64,000 nt of DNA from Bifidobacterium mellis (GCF_000967265.1 NZ_KQ033885.1:1345538-1409537); one strand, 5' to 3'; shown: positions 44,604 through 54,139, numbered from the stretch's first letter. Numbers and translations are program-made. The notes: a model not told the origin generated them from the sequence alone.

Positions 44604-46697
44604 ATGGCACAATCTACTGAATCCAAGACCTCCTCCGGACTTGATCCGGCCTCCTTCTCTTCGGTCATCAGACCCCAGGACGACCTCTTTCGTTTTGTCA
44701 ACGGTCCCTGGATCGACACCTACAGTCTGCCCGAGGACCGCTCCCGGTTCGGCTCCTTCGACAAGCTCGCCGAGGATGCCGAGGCACAGATCCGCGAAAT
44801 CCTCGAAGACCCGGAATCCCCGGCTGTCAAGTCAGCCCTGCTCTACCGCAGTTTCCTGGACACCGAGGCCATCGAGGCTGCGGGAATGGAACCCATCCGC
44901 CCCGACCTGCAGGCCATTGATGCCGTGCCCGATAAGAAGGCATTGACCAGCCTGCTGGGCCGGCTCAATCCCACTGGCGGCCCCGATCTGTTCGGCATTG
45001 CCATCTATGGCGATCCGGGCAACGCCGGCGTCAACGTGGCTCATATGGAACAGGCCGGGCTTGGGCTTCCCGACGAGGCCTACTACCGGGAGAAGAGTTA
45101 CGCTCCGGTCCGTCAGGCCTACACCGATATGGTCGCCTCCCTGCTCAGGCTCTCCGGCTACGCCGACGACCAGGAGGATGCCCACAGGCAGGCGGGGTCC
45201 TTCCTCGAGATCGAGACGCGCATAGCGGCACGCCACTGGGACAACGTGTCCACCAGAGATGAGGATCGTACCTACAACCCCACTACGCTGACTGACCTGG
45301 AGTCGACGCTCGCCGATTTCAATCTGCACACCTGGATCGAGTCCTGGCAGAAGGCATATGCAGCCAGCCCTGTCGCCAATCTGCAACCGGTCGATCTGAG
45401 CTCAGCCCTGTCCAGGACCATCGTGCACGAACCCTCCTTCCTGCAGGGTTTGAACGAGCTCTGGAAGACCAGCGATCTGGAGGATCTGAAACTCTGGGCC
45501 CGCGTACACACCCTGATCGAGTGGGCAGGTCTGCTCAGCAGCGACTTCGATCAGGCCAGGTTCGACTTCTATGGCAAGGTCCTTTCAGGCACGACCAAGA
45601 TGCGTGACCGCTGGAAGCGAGCCGTATCCCTGGTCAACGGCATTTGCGGCGAGGATGTCGGACGCGAATATGTGCGTCGGCACTTCCCCGCCTCCAGCAA
45701 GGCCCGTATGGAGGCCCTGGTCTCAGACCTGATCGACGCCTACCGGGTCTCCATCACCTCCAGCGACTGGCTGGGCGAACAGACCAAGGTCAAGGCTCTT
45801 GCCAAGCTGGACAAATTCTCACCCAAGATCGGCTACACCGAACACTGGCGCGACTATACGGCCCTGGCTGTGGACGAAAAGCTGGGTCTGGTCGACAACG
45901 TGCGGCGGGCCAACCTCTACGAGTCCGGCTACCAGTTCGGCAAGGCCGGTCAGCCTGTGGACAAGGAAGAGTGGCTGATGAACCCTCAGACGGTCAACGC
46001 CTACTACGAGCCCACCCTGAACGTCATCGTCTTCCCCGCAGCCATCCTGCAGCCGCCCTTCTTCGACCCGGAAGCCGACGACGCCGTCAACTACGGAGGC
46101 ATCGGATCGGTCATCGGCCACGAGATCGGCCACGGATTCGACGACCAGGGCTCCAAGTACGACGGTGACGGACGTCTGCAGGACTGGTGGACCCCGCAGG
46201 ACCGTAAAAACTTCGAGCAACGGACCAAGGCACTCATTGAGCAGTACAACGGGTTCGTCCCCCAGCAACTTGCCGAGAAGTACGCCGACAAGCCCGAGCA
46301 GGCACCTCATGTCAATGGGGCACTGACCATTGGCGAGAACATCGGGGACCTGGGAGGCGTCAACATCGCCATCAAGGCCTATGCACTCTCCCTACAGAAG
46401 AAGGAGGGCGGCACAGCCGGGACTGACGATGCGGCCATGGACCAGGCACTGGCCTCGGCTCCGGTCATGGACGGCTACACCGGTCTGCAACGGTTCTTCC
46501 TGTCCTATGCCTCCATCTGGAGGACCAAGAACAGGGATCAGCTGGCCGAACAGTATCTGCAGATCGATCCCCACTCCCCTGCTGAATTCCGTACCAACGG
46601 CATCGTCAGGAATGTGGATCGCTTCTATCAGGCCTTCGGAGTCACCGCCGAGGACGGTATGTGGCTGGAGCCCGAAGCACGGGTCAAGATTTGGTAA
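44604..46697 (+). CDS. pepO: M13-family zinc endopeptidase (PepO/neprilysin-like)
   Basis: A 697-residue metallopeptidase. The HExxH zinc motif is in IGHEIGHGFDDQGSKYD (about residue 496), the third ligand Glu is in GENIGDLGGVNIA (about 577) and the NAYYEPTLN motif is near 471. No signal peptide is seen, so it is an intracellular PepO that degrades oligopeptides, consistent with a peptide-importing lifestyle. Length is normal for the family (~630-700). A GGCTTGT stretch upstream of the ATG is a weak ribosome site. Confidence 0.95.
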   Translation: MAQSTESKTSSGLDPASFSSVIRPQDDLFRFVNGPWIDTYSLPEDRSRFGSFDKLAEDAEAQIREILEDPESPAVKSALLYRSFLDTEAIEAAGMEPIRPDLQAIDAVPDKKALTSLLGRLNPTGGPDLFGIAIYGDPGNAGVNVAHMEQAGLGLPDEAYYREKSYAPVRQAYTDMVASLLRLSGYADDQEDAHRQAGSFLEIETRIAARHWDNVSTRDEDRTYNPTTLTDLESTLADFNLHTWIESWQKAYAASPVANLQPVDLSSALSRTIVHEPSFLQGLNELWKTSDLEDLKLWARVHTLIEWAGLLSSDFDQARFDFYGKVLSGTTKMRDRWKRAVSLVNGICGEDVGREYVRRHFPASSKARMEALVSDLIDAYRVSITSSDWLGEQTKVKALAKLDKFSPKIGYTEHWRDYTALAVDEKLGLVDNVRRANLYESGYQFGKAGQPVDKEEWLMNPQTVNAYYEPTLNVIVFPAAILQPPFFDPEADDAVNYGGIGSVIGHEIGHGFDDQGSKYDGDGRLQDWWTPQDRKNFEQRTKALIEQYNGFVPQQLAEKYADKPEQAPHVNGALTIGENIGDLGGVNIAIKAYALSLQKKEGGTAGTDDAAMDQALASAPVMDGYTGLQRFFLSYASIWRTKNRDQLAEQYLQIDPHSPAEFRTNGIVRNVDRFYQAFGVTAEDGMWLEPEARVKIW

Positions 46698-46748
46698 ACC
46701 TGTTCTGATCGAAATCGTTGGTTCACGGCTTCAAGTAGCGTGCTGATC

Positions 46749-46788
46749 AAGGCGGGAGGCAGACGGGAATCAGTCGGCCTCCCGCCTT
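46749..46788. terminator. Bidirectional terminator between pepO and the SSB-like gene
   Basis: AAGGCGGGAGGC and GCCTCCCGCCTT form a perfect 12-base-pair stem with a 16-base loop, placed between two convergent genes. Only a short T-rich stretch (TCGTCTTG) follows on the plus side. Confidence 0.75.
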
Positions 46789-46816
46789 CGTCTTGCTCGG
46801 CCGGAACAACCTTTGC

Positions 46817-47341
46817 TCATCCAGCATTGGAAGCCACCACCGATGTCCGCTCGGCTGCAGACGAAGCAGAGGATGCACAGACAGAGGCGGTTTCGGACGG
46901 TGAGGATGGTAGCGGCGTGGTCCAAGGGTCCGGGCCCACCGCCCCCTCATCGGTGGGCGCAACAGGCGCAGCACCCGATTGGATCCTGGTGAAGGTGTCC
47001 TGTCCCCGGGACAGGTCGTGACCGATGCCATCCGCCACCAAGACCAGACTGCTGTGCGGCTGACCATCGCTGGTCCATTCCTCCGTCACCAAGGATCCGG
47101 AAACCATTACCGGATCACCCTTGTGCAGACAGGCCAGGGCATTGACCGCCAGAGTTCTGAAGGCCTTGACCGTCAGCCAGGTGGTGGATTTTCGTTTCCA
47201 CACCCCAGCCGTAGCATCGTAATAGGCCGGCGTGGAACCCAACCTGAAGGAGCAGACAGGTGTAGACCCAGGCTGTCCCAGACGAGTTGGCTGGGTCCCC
47301 ATGAAGCCGAAGACGGTCGTTTTTATTTCGTTGATAGACAT
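46817..47341 (-). CDS. Second single-stranded DNA-binding protein (SSB paralogue)
   Basis: A 174-residue protein with a single OB fold (residues ~5-115: VCSFRLGSTPAYYD, STTWLTVKAFRTLAVNALACLHKGDPVMVSGSL, TSDGQPHSSLVLVADGIGHDLSRG). The C-terminal ~55 residues are Ser/Thr/Ala-rich. The usual acidic tip (DDDIPF-like) is missing; the protein ends in ASNAG. The housekeeping SSB is normally beside rpsF/rpsR, so this is probably the accessory paralogue. GAGGT lies before the ATG. A specialised role (competence, plasmid) is only a guess. Confidence 0.85.
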   Translation of the reverse strand: MSINEIKTTVFGFMGTQPTRLGQPGSTPVCSFRLGSTPAYYDATAGVWKRKSTTWLTVKAFRTLAVNALACLHKGDPVMVSGSLVTEEWTSDGQPHSSLVLVADGIGHDLSRGQDTFTRIQSGAAPVAPTDEGAVGPDPWTTPLPSSPSETASVCASSASSAAERTSVVASNAG

Positions 47342-47711
47342 ACCGGAACCTCTCTGTTGATGTTATGAATCCGACGCTGTAAATCCGCCGGTCGATTCCT
47401 GAACTTGCAGCGGTGAGGCCATTCGACGGAGGATCCCCGACCGGAGCGCGGATAATCGGAGCGGGGGAAGGTACTGGCCCCGGCCAGGAACCCTCCGACG
47501 AACGGTGAGTCCATCCTGCCTCCGCCCACGTCCCTGCACCTGACCCGCAGACCAATGTGGTCGAACGGGCTCGGTCTGGTTCCCGTGGTGGACAAGCCGC
47601 CCCCATGGCCGGGCTCCAAATGCCCCTCCACTGTCCAGGACCATCGAGCATTGGTCCTGGGCTAAACTGTGAGAGCAGATACATCGGCACGGTTTGGAAG
47701 GACCCGCAGTC

Positions 47712-48566
47712 ATGGTTCACACGCTGGTCAGTTGGAATATCGATTCGCTCAACGCCGCCCTGCTGGGCAAGAGCAGTCGCAGCGCCCTCTCCCTGAAGGT
47801 GGTGGAGACCATACGGGATCTGGACCCCGATGTCGTAGCCATCCAGGAGACCAAACTCAACGGCGATCAGAAGAAATCCGCGGGCATTCTCAAGGCGCTT
47901 ATGCGCTATTTCCCCGATTACCAGGAAGTGGACCGCCGCTCCGAAGCCCCGGCCCGCACAGGCTACGCAGGCACGCTCATGCTCTACCGCAAGAGCCTGC
48001 CGGAGCCTACCGTGACCCGCCCCCGCATCGGCGCTCCGGACACCATGGACGACGAAGGCCGCATGCTCACTCTGGAGTTCCCGGACTGCTTCGTCACCAC
48101 GGTCTACACCCCCAATTCCGGATCGGGACTGGTCAGGCTCAAGCCGCGCGGGGTCTGGGACGATTGCTACCGTCACTACCTGCAGGAGCTGGATGCCCGC
48201 AAGCCGGTCCTGGCCTGCGGCGACTTCAACGTGGCCCACGAGGAGATCGACATCGCCAACCCGGCATCCAACCACCATTCCGCCGGCTTCACCGACCAGG
48301 AGCGCGAGAAGTTCGGCCTTCTGCTGGACGCAGGCTTCACCGACACCTTCCGAAAGATCCATGGCGATGCCGCCGGATTCTACGATGACCACCGCAGCAT
48401 CTACACCTGGTTCGCCCAGCGTGCCCCGAAGAGCAAGATCAACAACTCAGGCTGGCGCATCGACTACTGGCTGACCTCCAACCGGATCGCTGACCAGGTC
48501 AGCACCAGTGAACCCGTGGACACCGGCGAGCGCCAGGACCATCTGCCCATTCTGCTGCGCATCTGA
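47712..48566 (+). CDS. xth: Exodeoxyribonuclease III
   Basis: A 284-residue EEP-superfamily AP endonuclease/3'-5' exonuclease for base excision repair. The metal Glu is in IQETKLNGDQ (about residue 41), the active-site residues are in CGDFNVAHEEIDIANP (Asp, Asn; near 170) and the final His in RQDHLPILLRI. It begins with LVSWNIDSLNA. ATG 47712 matches homologues. Upstream, 47342-47711 (370 bases) separates it from the divergent SSB gene; I see no convincing gene there, and it should hold both promoters. Confidence 0.95.
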   Translation: MVHTLVSWNIDSLNAALLGKSSRSALSLKVVETIRDLDPDVVAIQETKLNGDQKKSAGILKALMRYFPDYQEVDRRSEAPARTGYAGTLMLYRKSLPEPTVTRPRIGAPDTMDDEGRMLTLEFPDCFVTTVYTPNSGSGLVRLKPRGVWDDCYRHYLQELDARKPVLACGDFNVAHEEIDIANPASNHHSAGFTDQEREKFGLLLDAGFTDTFRKIHGDAAGFYDDHRSIYTWFAQRAPKSKINNSGWRIDYWLTSNRIADQVSTSEPVDTGERQDHLPILLRI

Positions 48567-48603
48567 CCGGATAGATCCCTGAACCCAAACCGATACGACC
48601 AAA

Positions 48604-48654
48604 AGGGCGGGGCCTTGGTCACGCCATGATGTACGTGACCAGGGCCCCGCCCCT
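48604..48654. terminator. Bidirectional terminator between xth and proS
   Basis: AGGGCGGGGCC-T-TGGTCACG pairs with CGTGACCA-G-GGCCCCGCCCCT around a 10-base loop, a very stable hairpin between convergent genes. It is flanked by AAAA on the left and CTATAT on the right. Confidence 0.85.
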
Positions 48655-48694
48655 CTATATTGGTTGCGATAAGCAACCATGGGTGTGGCATGCC

Positions 48695-50509
48695 CTACTG
48701 CAGGGCTGCGATCCGATCAAGAATCACCTGAGCGGCCTGATCAGCAGGAACAGCTTGCACATCCGAACCGTCGCGGTTGCGAATCTCGATGGTGCCGTTG
48801 GCGATGGTGTCGCGTCCGGCAATGGCGACCAGGGGCACCCCGATCAGCTCGGCATCCTTGAACTTGACCCCGGGGGATACCTTGGGCCGGTCATCGTAGA
48901 GGACCTCCACGCCACGGTCCTCCAAATCGGCGACCAGCTTCTCAGCGGCATCGAAGGCCTCCTGCTTCTTGCCGGTGGCCACCACATGAACCGCGGCAGG
49001 AGCGACAGCCTTGGGCCAGGCCAGACCCTTGTCATCGTGATGCATCTCCGCGATGCAGGCCAGCACGCGGGAAATACCGATGCCATAGCAACCCATCCAG
49101 ACCGGCACCGCCTTGCCGTTGCGGTCCAGAACCTTCAGACCCAATGCGTCAGAGTATTTCAGTCCAAGCTGGAAGACCTGCCCGATCTCCACTCCACGTT
49201 CGAAGCTGAGCGGTCCTGATCCGTCAGGGCTCATATCCCCGTGACGGACCTCGGCGGCCTCCACCACTCCGTCGGCTTGGAAGTCACGCCCGTAGACCGC
49301 ATTGGCCAGGTGCACGCCTTCGGCATCAGCACCGGTCACCCAGGCTGAGCCGAGCGCCACATGGGCGTCGAGGAAGTAGCGGATATGAGCGGCGGATTCA
49401 CTGTCCGAACGCTGAGGGCCCAGCACACGGGGACCGATGTACCCCTTGACCAGCTCGGGATGGGCCGCAAGGTCAGTCTCACTGGCCTCCTCGATCTCGG
49501 CCGGGGCGAACTGGGCCTCCAGCCGCTTCATGTCCACCTGACGGTCGCCCGGCAGGCCGACGGCCACCAGCTCCCGCCAGCCCTCGGGATGGTCATCGTC
49601 GGCAGGGTGCTTGACGGCCACAATCAGGTTCTTCAAAGTATCGGCAGCGGTCCAGTCCCGGCCGTCCTGGCGGGGATGCAGCTGATTGAACCGCTCCACC
49701 AGAGTGTCGATGGTAGTCGAGTCGGGGGTATCCAGCTCCTGCATGGCCGGGGTCTCGGAATAGTCGACGGACTCGGGGTGCGGGGTGGTCAGCGCCTCCA
49801 CGTTCCACGCCTTCCCCGATGGAGCCAGGGCAAAGGTGTCCTCGCCTATGGGCAGCGGAGCCAGGAATTCCTCGGACTCTGATCCTCCCATGGGTCCGGA
49901 GACCGCGTGGACGATTACGTAATTGACGCCCAGACGCTTGAAGATTCGTTCATAGGCACCGCGCTCATCCTGGTAGGCCTTCTTCAGCCCCTCCTCATCC
50001 ACGGTGAAGGAGTAAGCGTCCTTCATAATGAACTCACGACCCCTGATCAGCCCGGCGCGGGGACGGAACTCGTCGCGGTACTTGGTCTGGATCTGGTAGA
50101 GGACAACCGGCAGGTCCTTGTATGAGGAGTACATGTCCTTGACCAAAAGGGTAAACATCTCCTCATGGGTGGGAGCCAGCAGGTAATCGGCGCCGTGCCT
50201 GTCCTGGAGGCGGAAGAGATTCTCACCGTACTCCTCCCAGCGGTGGGTGGCCTCGTAGGGCTCGCGAGGCAGCAGGGCCGGGAAGTGGACCTCTTGGGCA
50301 CCAATGCCATTAATCTCCTCACGGACCACGGCCTGGACCTTGTCAAGGACTTTCAGACCCAGCGGCAACCAGGTGAAGATGCCAGGGGCCACCTTGCGAA
50401 CGTAACCAGCCCGCTGAAGGAGTTTGGCCGAGTCCACATCGGCGTCGGCCGGATCCTCCCTGAGGGTCCGCAGAAAGAGGGTTGACATGCGCATGGCTTT
50501 GGTTCTCAT
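48695..50509 (-). CDS. proS: Prolyl-tRNA synthetase (bacterial type with editing insert)
   Basis: A 604-residue class-II synthetase. Motif 1 region is in [18 protein letters not shown], motif 2 in [25 protein letters not shown], the editing (INS) domain spans about residues 225-400 between motifs 2 and 3, and motif 3 is in [19 protein letters not shown]. Anticodon-binding domain at the C-terminus. The start is unclear: GGGAGG lies only one base before ATG 50509 and too far before ATG 50494; 50509 is used because it matches homologue length. Confidence 0.95.
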   Translation of the reverse strand: MRTKAMRMSTLFLRTLREDPADADVDSAKLLQRAGYVRKVAPGIFTWLPLGLKVLDKVQAVVREEINGIGAQEVHFPALLPREPYEATHRWEEYGENLFRLQDRHGADYLLAPTHEEMFTLLVKDMYSSYKDLPVVLYQIQTKYRDEFRPRAGLIRGREFIMKDAYSFTVDEEGLKKAYQDERGAYERIFKRLGVNYVIVHAVSGPMGGSESEEFLAPLPIGEDTFALAPSGKAWNVEALTTPHPESVDYSETPAMQELDTPDSTTIDTLVERFNQLHPRQDGRDWTAADTLKNLIVAVKHPADDDHPEGWRELVAVGLPGDRQVDMKRLEAQFAPAEIEEASETDLAAHPELVKGYIGPRVLGPQRSDSESAAHIRYFLDAHVALGSAWVTGADAEGVHLANAVYGRDFQADGVVEAAEVRHGDMSPDGSGPLSFERGVEIGQVFQLGLKYSDALGLKVLDRNGKAVPVWMGCYGIGISRVLACIAEMHHDDKGLAWPKAVAPAAVHVVATGKKQEAFDAAEKLVADLEDRGVEVLYDDRPKVSPGVKFKDAELIGVPLVAIAGRDTIANGTIEIRNRDGSDVQAVPADQAAQVILDRIAALQ

Positions 50510-50727
50510 ACCTCCCAAAGATATGCGCGCAAAGGGACAAGAAGCCATAGAAGACGACCTGGGACAATTTGCTGCAGGAGAGCCCGAAATCTGGAAATTA
50601 TTGATCGCGCCCATCATACATAGTTCTGGCGGCCATGCCGCGGATCATCTCTTGAGATCAATCGAGACGCTGCGGAATACAGAGACTGCAACTTCTTAGA
50701 ACAATTCCGAATACCGTTCATGCGCTT

Positions 50728-50733
50728 TGTCAA
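50728..50733 (-). promoter_or_regulatory. Possible -35 element of the proS promoter
   Basis: TTGACA on the minus strand is a perfect -35 hexamer, 224 bases upstream of proS, but no good -10 is found at the right distance. The stretch 50510-50823 (314 bases) contains no gene; it holds a 12-base palindrome ATCTCTTGAGAT (50647-50658) and AT-rich sequence from 50760 onward. No T-box features were recognised. Confidence 0.25.
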
Positions 50734-50823
50734 GCACACCGATTTGACTCGAGCAGTTGTGTAATGTACAATTAAATGAATTTTGAAGTAAAATTAGTTC
50801 AATCTTTTTATTAGTTTGGTTCA

Positions 50824-51609
50824 ATGGTGACTTATCAAGTAGACGTTTCCCTCTCGCATGTGTCCTTCTCCTACGGACGTAAACAGGCACTGTCGGATGT
50901 GTCCTTGAGCTTCGGCAATGGCGTATTCGGGCTCTTGGGACCCAATGGTGCCGGCAAGACGACGCTGATGAATATTGTGACCACCTTGTCGCGTCCTTCC
51001 TCGGGCAGTGTAAGGATTGCCAGAGCGAATGTGCTGACTGGCGCTGGACGACGTCGGGCCAGGAGTCGGATCGGATATTTGCCGCAATCGTTCGAGCTGA
51101 TGAATGCTTCAAGCCTGATGCGCAACGTGCGGTACGCCGCCTGGGCGCGCGGTCTGTCCTGGAAAGCTTCCTGCGATGCAGCGGTGTGGGCCTTGGAACA
51201 GGTGGGATTGTCTGGGGAATCCCGCCGCCTGGTGCGCAGCCTGTCCGGTGGCATGCGTCAACGTGCGGGCATCGCGTGTGCAATTGTCGCCCGTCCCGAC
51301 GTGCTTGTCTTGGATGAGCCGACCGTTGGCCTCGATCCAGTGCAGCGCATTGAGGTGCGTAGATTCCTCGATGCCTATGCCGACAGCCACACAGTGCTGG
51401 TGAGCACACATCTGGTCGAGGACCTGGCCGCAATTGCCGACCGTGTACTGGTGCTCAATAACGGGCGTCTGCTCTTGGACGGCCACATGGATGATCTCGC
51501 CGCCTTAGCCAATCCTGAGGACTCAATGGCATCGCCTTGGGAATCTGGTTATCGACAGCTTCTGACGCGGACTGGACACCTGCCATCCGACCAAGATGAG
51601 GTCTCATAA
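50824..51609 (+). CDS. ABC transporter ATP-binding protein, unknown exporter
   Basis: A 261-residue ATPase of the CcmA/ABC-2 exporter type. Walker A is GPNGAGKTT (about residue 38), the signature is LSGGMRQR near 138, Walker B is VLVLDEPTVGLDP near 158 and the H-loop is STHL. Beside it are two membrane proteins that form no known exporter family. The ATG has no Shine-Dalgarno; a TATTAG just 9 bases upstream could be a -10 box of a leaderless transcript. Stop and next start share a base (TAATG). No regulator is adjacent. Confidence 0.9.
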   Translation: MVTYQVDVSLSHVSFSYGRKQALSDVSLSFGNGVFGLLGPNGAGKTTLMNIVTTLSRPSSGSVRIARANVLTGAGRRRARSRIGYLPQSFELMNASSLMRNVRYAAWARGLSWKASCDAAVWALEQVGLSGESRRLVRSLSGGMRQRAGIACAIVARPDVLVLDEPTVGLDPVQRIEVRRFLDAYADSHTVLVSTHLVEDLAAIADRVLVLNNGRLLLDGHMDDLAALANPEDSMASPWESGYRQLLTRTGHLPSDQDEVS

Positions 51610-53108
51610 TGGCCCGACTGCTCAATCCCCTGTCACCGCTGAGCTCGCTGGTGTTCTTTCTGTCAATGATGGCATATCCGGCCGCATTATCGGTGCGCAA
51701 CTACGGAGTCGGCCGATCAGACGCGTCTCCGTGGGTACTGACAGATGCGGCCTTGCAGCTTGACTTGACCTGGATGCATCTAATGACGGATGTGATTGCC
51801 TGCATGTTTGGTGCGTGGAGTGCCTGGAAAGCGTGTTCCCCGCGATCCATGGTCGCGCCGCCCTGGATCGGGGGCCCGTCTGTCCGCAGATATGGTGTGC
51901 CTGTCCTCAAGGGTGCCGCATTGAGTTCCCTGGCCTATGCGGCAGGTTGTCTTCCCGCCATCGTCCAGACACTGCGGTTCACAGGCGGGTCGGTTCCCGT
52001 GGGAGCCTTGCTCATGGGCATGGCGGTGCCGGCAGCCATGTTCGCCCTGGGTTATGCACTCGGGGCCATCATGGGTAGCCGCTGGTCCCTGGTACCGGCC
52101 ACGCTCCTGCCTGCCGCCCTGTGTTGGGGCAGTGTATTTCTGCTGATGCCACGCACACCCAAGGGTGACGTGTTCCCCCGAGCATGGGGGTCACCACTGG
52201 CCGCGGCGATGCCGGTGATGGACACGGGCATCGGTGCCGAGCCGGGACTCAGCATTAACCCTTTAGCGGTGACAGTGCGCTGGGTCCTGGTCGCTGTAGT
52301 GCTGACCACGTCCACAGCGGCCTGCATTCTGACCGCGCACCGGTGGCGGCCCGGCCTGTCATGGATAGTCGCCCCATTGGCGGTGCTTCTGCTTGTTCCG
52401 ACTGCTGCCGGGGGCCTGGTCGCCATGTCCGGTCCGGCAGAATGGCACCGGTCCGCTCCGTTCACCCCTGTCTGCAAAAGCATAGACGGTGTGCCACTGT
52501 CGGTGTGCGCCCATCCGGATGATGGCGCCCAGCTGAGACGCTACACACGGTATATGCATTCGGTCGCCTCATGGTTCCCCAAGGACAGTGTGGAAGGCAG
52601 CTCGGGTCTTGTGCTTTTGCTGGGCAACGCTTTTACGCCCACAACCCATGGCCAGGCATGGAATCTCACCGACCAGGGCCTGACCGAATTGCAGCACTTG
52701 GGCGGCAAGAAGATACAGGTAATGACCGACACAGTAACTGAACGCACTGGACGATACAGCGACCTAGCTGATGTCACAGAGGCCATCGTGAAGGAATTCG
52801 TCCATGCCGACTGCGCGGCTACGGCACTTGAAAACGTGTATAAACAACGGACACTGGATGACGGTGCCAGCGTGTCCGCCTTCGTGCTGGAGCAGTTGCC
52901 CCAGCGCATGAGAGAGACCGCCTACGAGTCGCCGGGCGGAGGAAATGGAAGCTCCGGGATGGGAAGCGCCCGAGGACCTGCCGTCGATCTGCTCAACGAG
53001 GCCACAAATGACGAGTTCCATGCCTACGTGCGTCGCAACCTCTCTGAGATCGAACGCTGCGCCGTCACGCCGTCCAATGTCATCAATGATCTGGGGAAGA
53101 GCCACTGA
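51609..53108 (+). CDS. Unknown ABC-associated membrane protein with large C-terminal external domain
   Basis: A 499-residue protein. About six membrane helices occupy residues 1-285. A hydrophilic domain (about 290-499) follows the last helix, so it is likely outside the membrane. It begins with CKSIDGVPLSVCAHPDD, where two Cys sit twelve residues apart, and has a Gly/Ser-rich loop near 440. In broad form it resembles the actinobacterial ABC permeases with a C-terminal 'vCv.P' domain (I recall DUF7224, not confirmed). Neither protease nor lipase motifs are seen. Start couples to the ATPase stop by one base. Confidence 0.75.
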   Translation: MARLLNPLSPLSSLVFFLSMMAYPAALSVRNYGVGRSDASPWVLTDAALQLDLTWMHLMTDVIACMFGAWSAWKACSPRSMVAPPWIGGPSVRRYGVPVLKGAALSSLAYAAGCLPAIVQTLRFTGGSVPVGALLMGMAVPAAMFALGYALGAIMGSRWSLVPATLLPAALCWGSVFLLMPRTPKGDVFPRAWGSPLAAAMPVMDTGIGAEPGLSINPLAVTVRWVLVAVVLTTSTAACILTAHRWRPGLSWIVAPLAVLLLVPTAAGGLVAMSGPAEWHRSAPFTPVCKSIDGVPLSVCAHPDDGAQLRRYTRYMHSVASWFPKDSVEGSSGLVLLLGNAFTPTTHGQAWNLTDQGLTELQHLGGKKIQVMTDTVTERTGRYSDLADVTEAIVKEFVHADCAATALENVYKQRTLDDGASVSAFVLEQLPQRMRETAYESPGGGNGSSGMGSARGPAVDLLNEATNDEFHAYVRRNLSEIERCAVTPSNVINDLGKSH

Positions 53109-53887
53109 TGGGCGGCCGGCATCGACGTGGTTCCAAGAGAGGCGGAATCTCGGTCGGATGGCTGGCTGGGCGCAACCCATGGGCGGCCTTGGCATTCATC
53201 GCGCTGGCTGCGGCCATACCCTTCCTGCTTGCCTCCGTCTCCGCTTCCGCTACCGGCGGAGAGATCTATGCTCGACCAGCCTATTACGGGTACGTCTGCC
53301 TTCCTGATCCACATGCGGTTGTATTCAACGACGCTGTGCACACCCAATGCCCACAAGGCAAAAGCGCCGTGCCAAGTGTCGTGCCCATGGCCGAGCTGGC
53401 CTACGCGGTGTTCAGCGCATGTGCCTTGGTCATGCTCGCCCCGCTTATGCCCACCTGGGAGCGCCTGAACCTGGCGCGCGTCCGTTGGCGAGCCCTGGCT
53501 GCCGGGACAGGCGTGCTGATGCTGCCGTTTCTTTTCAGCCTCCTCCTTACCATACCTAGCTCCCACGGTGACCCGACAACCGCACAGTCGCTGCTCAGAC
53601 TGGCTGCCTGCAACGGCCTGGTCGACGCATCCTTGGTCATGCTCGGCATCGCATTACTGGGTCGTTTCTACGGGCTTGGGCTGGGCGTAGGGCTGGCAGT
53701 GATCAATATCGCCAGCCAAGGTATGCAGGTAGGCATGGGGCTGACGCTTCGTCTATACCCCGAGGACATCAAACCGCCTGTTCCTGGACAGGGGATCTGG
53801 CCGGCGATTGCAGCGGTCTTGACAGTCTTCGCCGTCTTACTCTGGACAGTTACCGGAGGCCGGGGAATGATCATGGACAAGAAATAA
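53108..53887 (+). CDS. Unknown ABC-associated membrane protein
   Basis: A 259-residue protein with about six hydrophobic helices and an early external loop (about residues 45-95) holding two cysteines (YVCLPDP and HTQCPQG). The N-terminal ~20 residues are basic. No family is recognised. It starts in the TGATG overlap with the preceding gene and is the last gene of the module; the pair would form the membrane part of the transporter with the ATPase. Downstream (53888-54139) no gene and no clear terminator. Confidence 0.7.
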   Translation: MGGRHRRGSKRGGISVGWLAGRNPWAALAFIALAAAIPFLLASVSASATGGEIYARPAYYGYVCLPDPHAVVFNDAVHTQCPQGKSAVPSVVPMAELAYAVFSACALVMLAPLMPTWERLNLARVRWRALAAGTGVLMLPFLFSLLLTIPSSHGDPTTAQSLLRLAACNGLVDASLVMLGIALLGRFYGLGLGVGLAVINIASQGMQVGMGLTLRLYPEDIKPPVPGQGIWPAIAAVLTVFAVLLWTVTGGRGMIMDKK

Positions 53888-54058
53888 AAGCCAGCACAGC
53901 TGCGTGTGAGAGGTGTTAGACCCTACCGGCCTTAGCAGCGCAGGAGTTTGTCCGAGTCCACCTAGCCGTCAGCAGAACCCAAACCAAACGGCGCATACCG
54001 GAAAAGGTCGGCAAATCCTCAACCTAACATCCTGACATCCGGCATCTCTCCAGTATTA

Positions 54059-54077
54059 CCCTCTCCTATAAAGAGGG
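54059..54077. repeat. Short hairpin upstream of the GNAT gene
   Basis: CCCTCT-CCTATAA-AGAGGG gives a 6-base-pair stem with a 7-base loop, 63 bases before the GNAT ATG. No T run follows it. It could belong to a leader or be chance. Confidence 0.3.
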
Positions 54078-54139
54078 CCAAGATATGATGGTTGTATATC
54101 AAACAGGTTTTCTGATTTACAAGGACAGGGCGGGCACCT

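Noticed and set aside
47323-47631. 102-codon minus-strand frame between ssb and xth
   Set aside because: Composition is Gly/Arg/Ser-rich without motif, and it overlaps the ssb start; the region more likely holds two divergent promoters.
47115-48392. 425-codon minus-strand frame across ssb and xth
   Set aside because: It runs opposite xth and in another frame of ssb, has no known motif, and would overlap two well-supported genes.
50510-50823. T-box or proline-responsive leader upstream of proS
   Set aside because: No AGGGTGG-type T-box core and no leader-peptide Pro run were found; T-box leaders are also rare for proS in this group.
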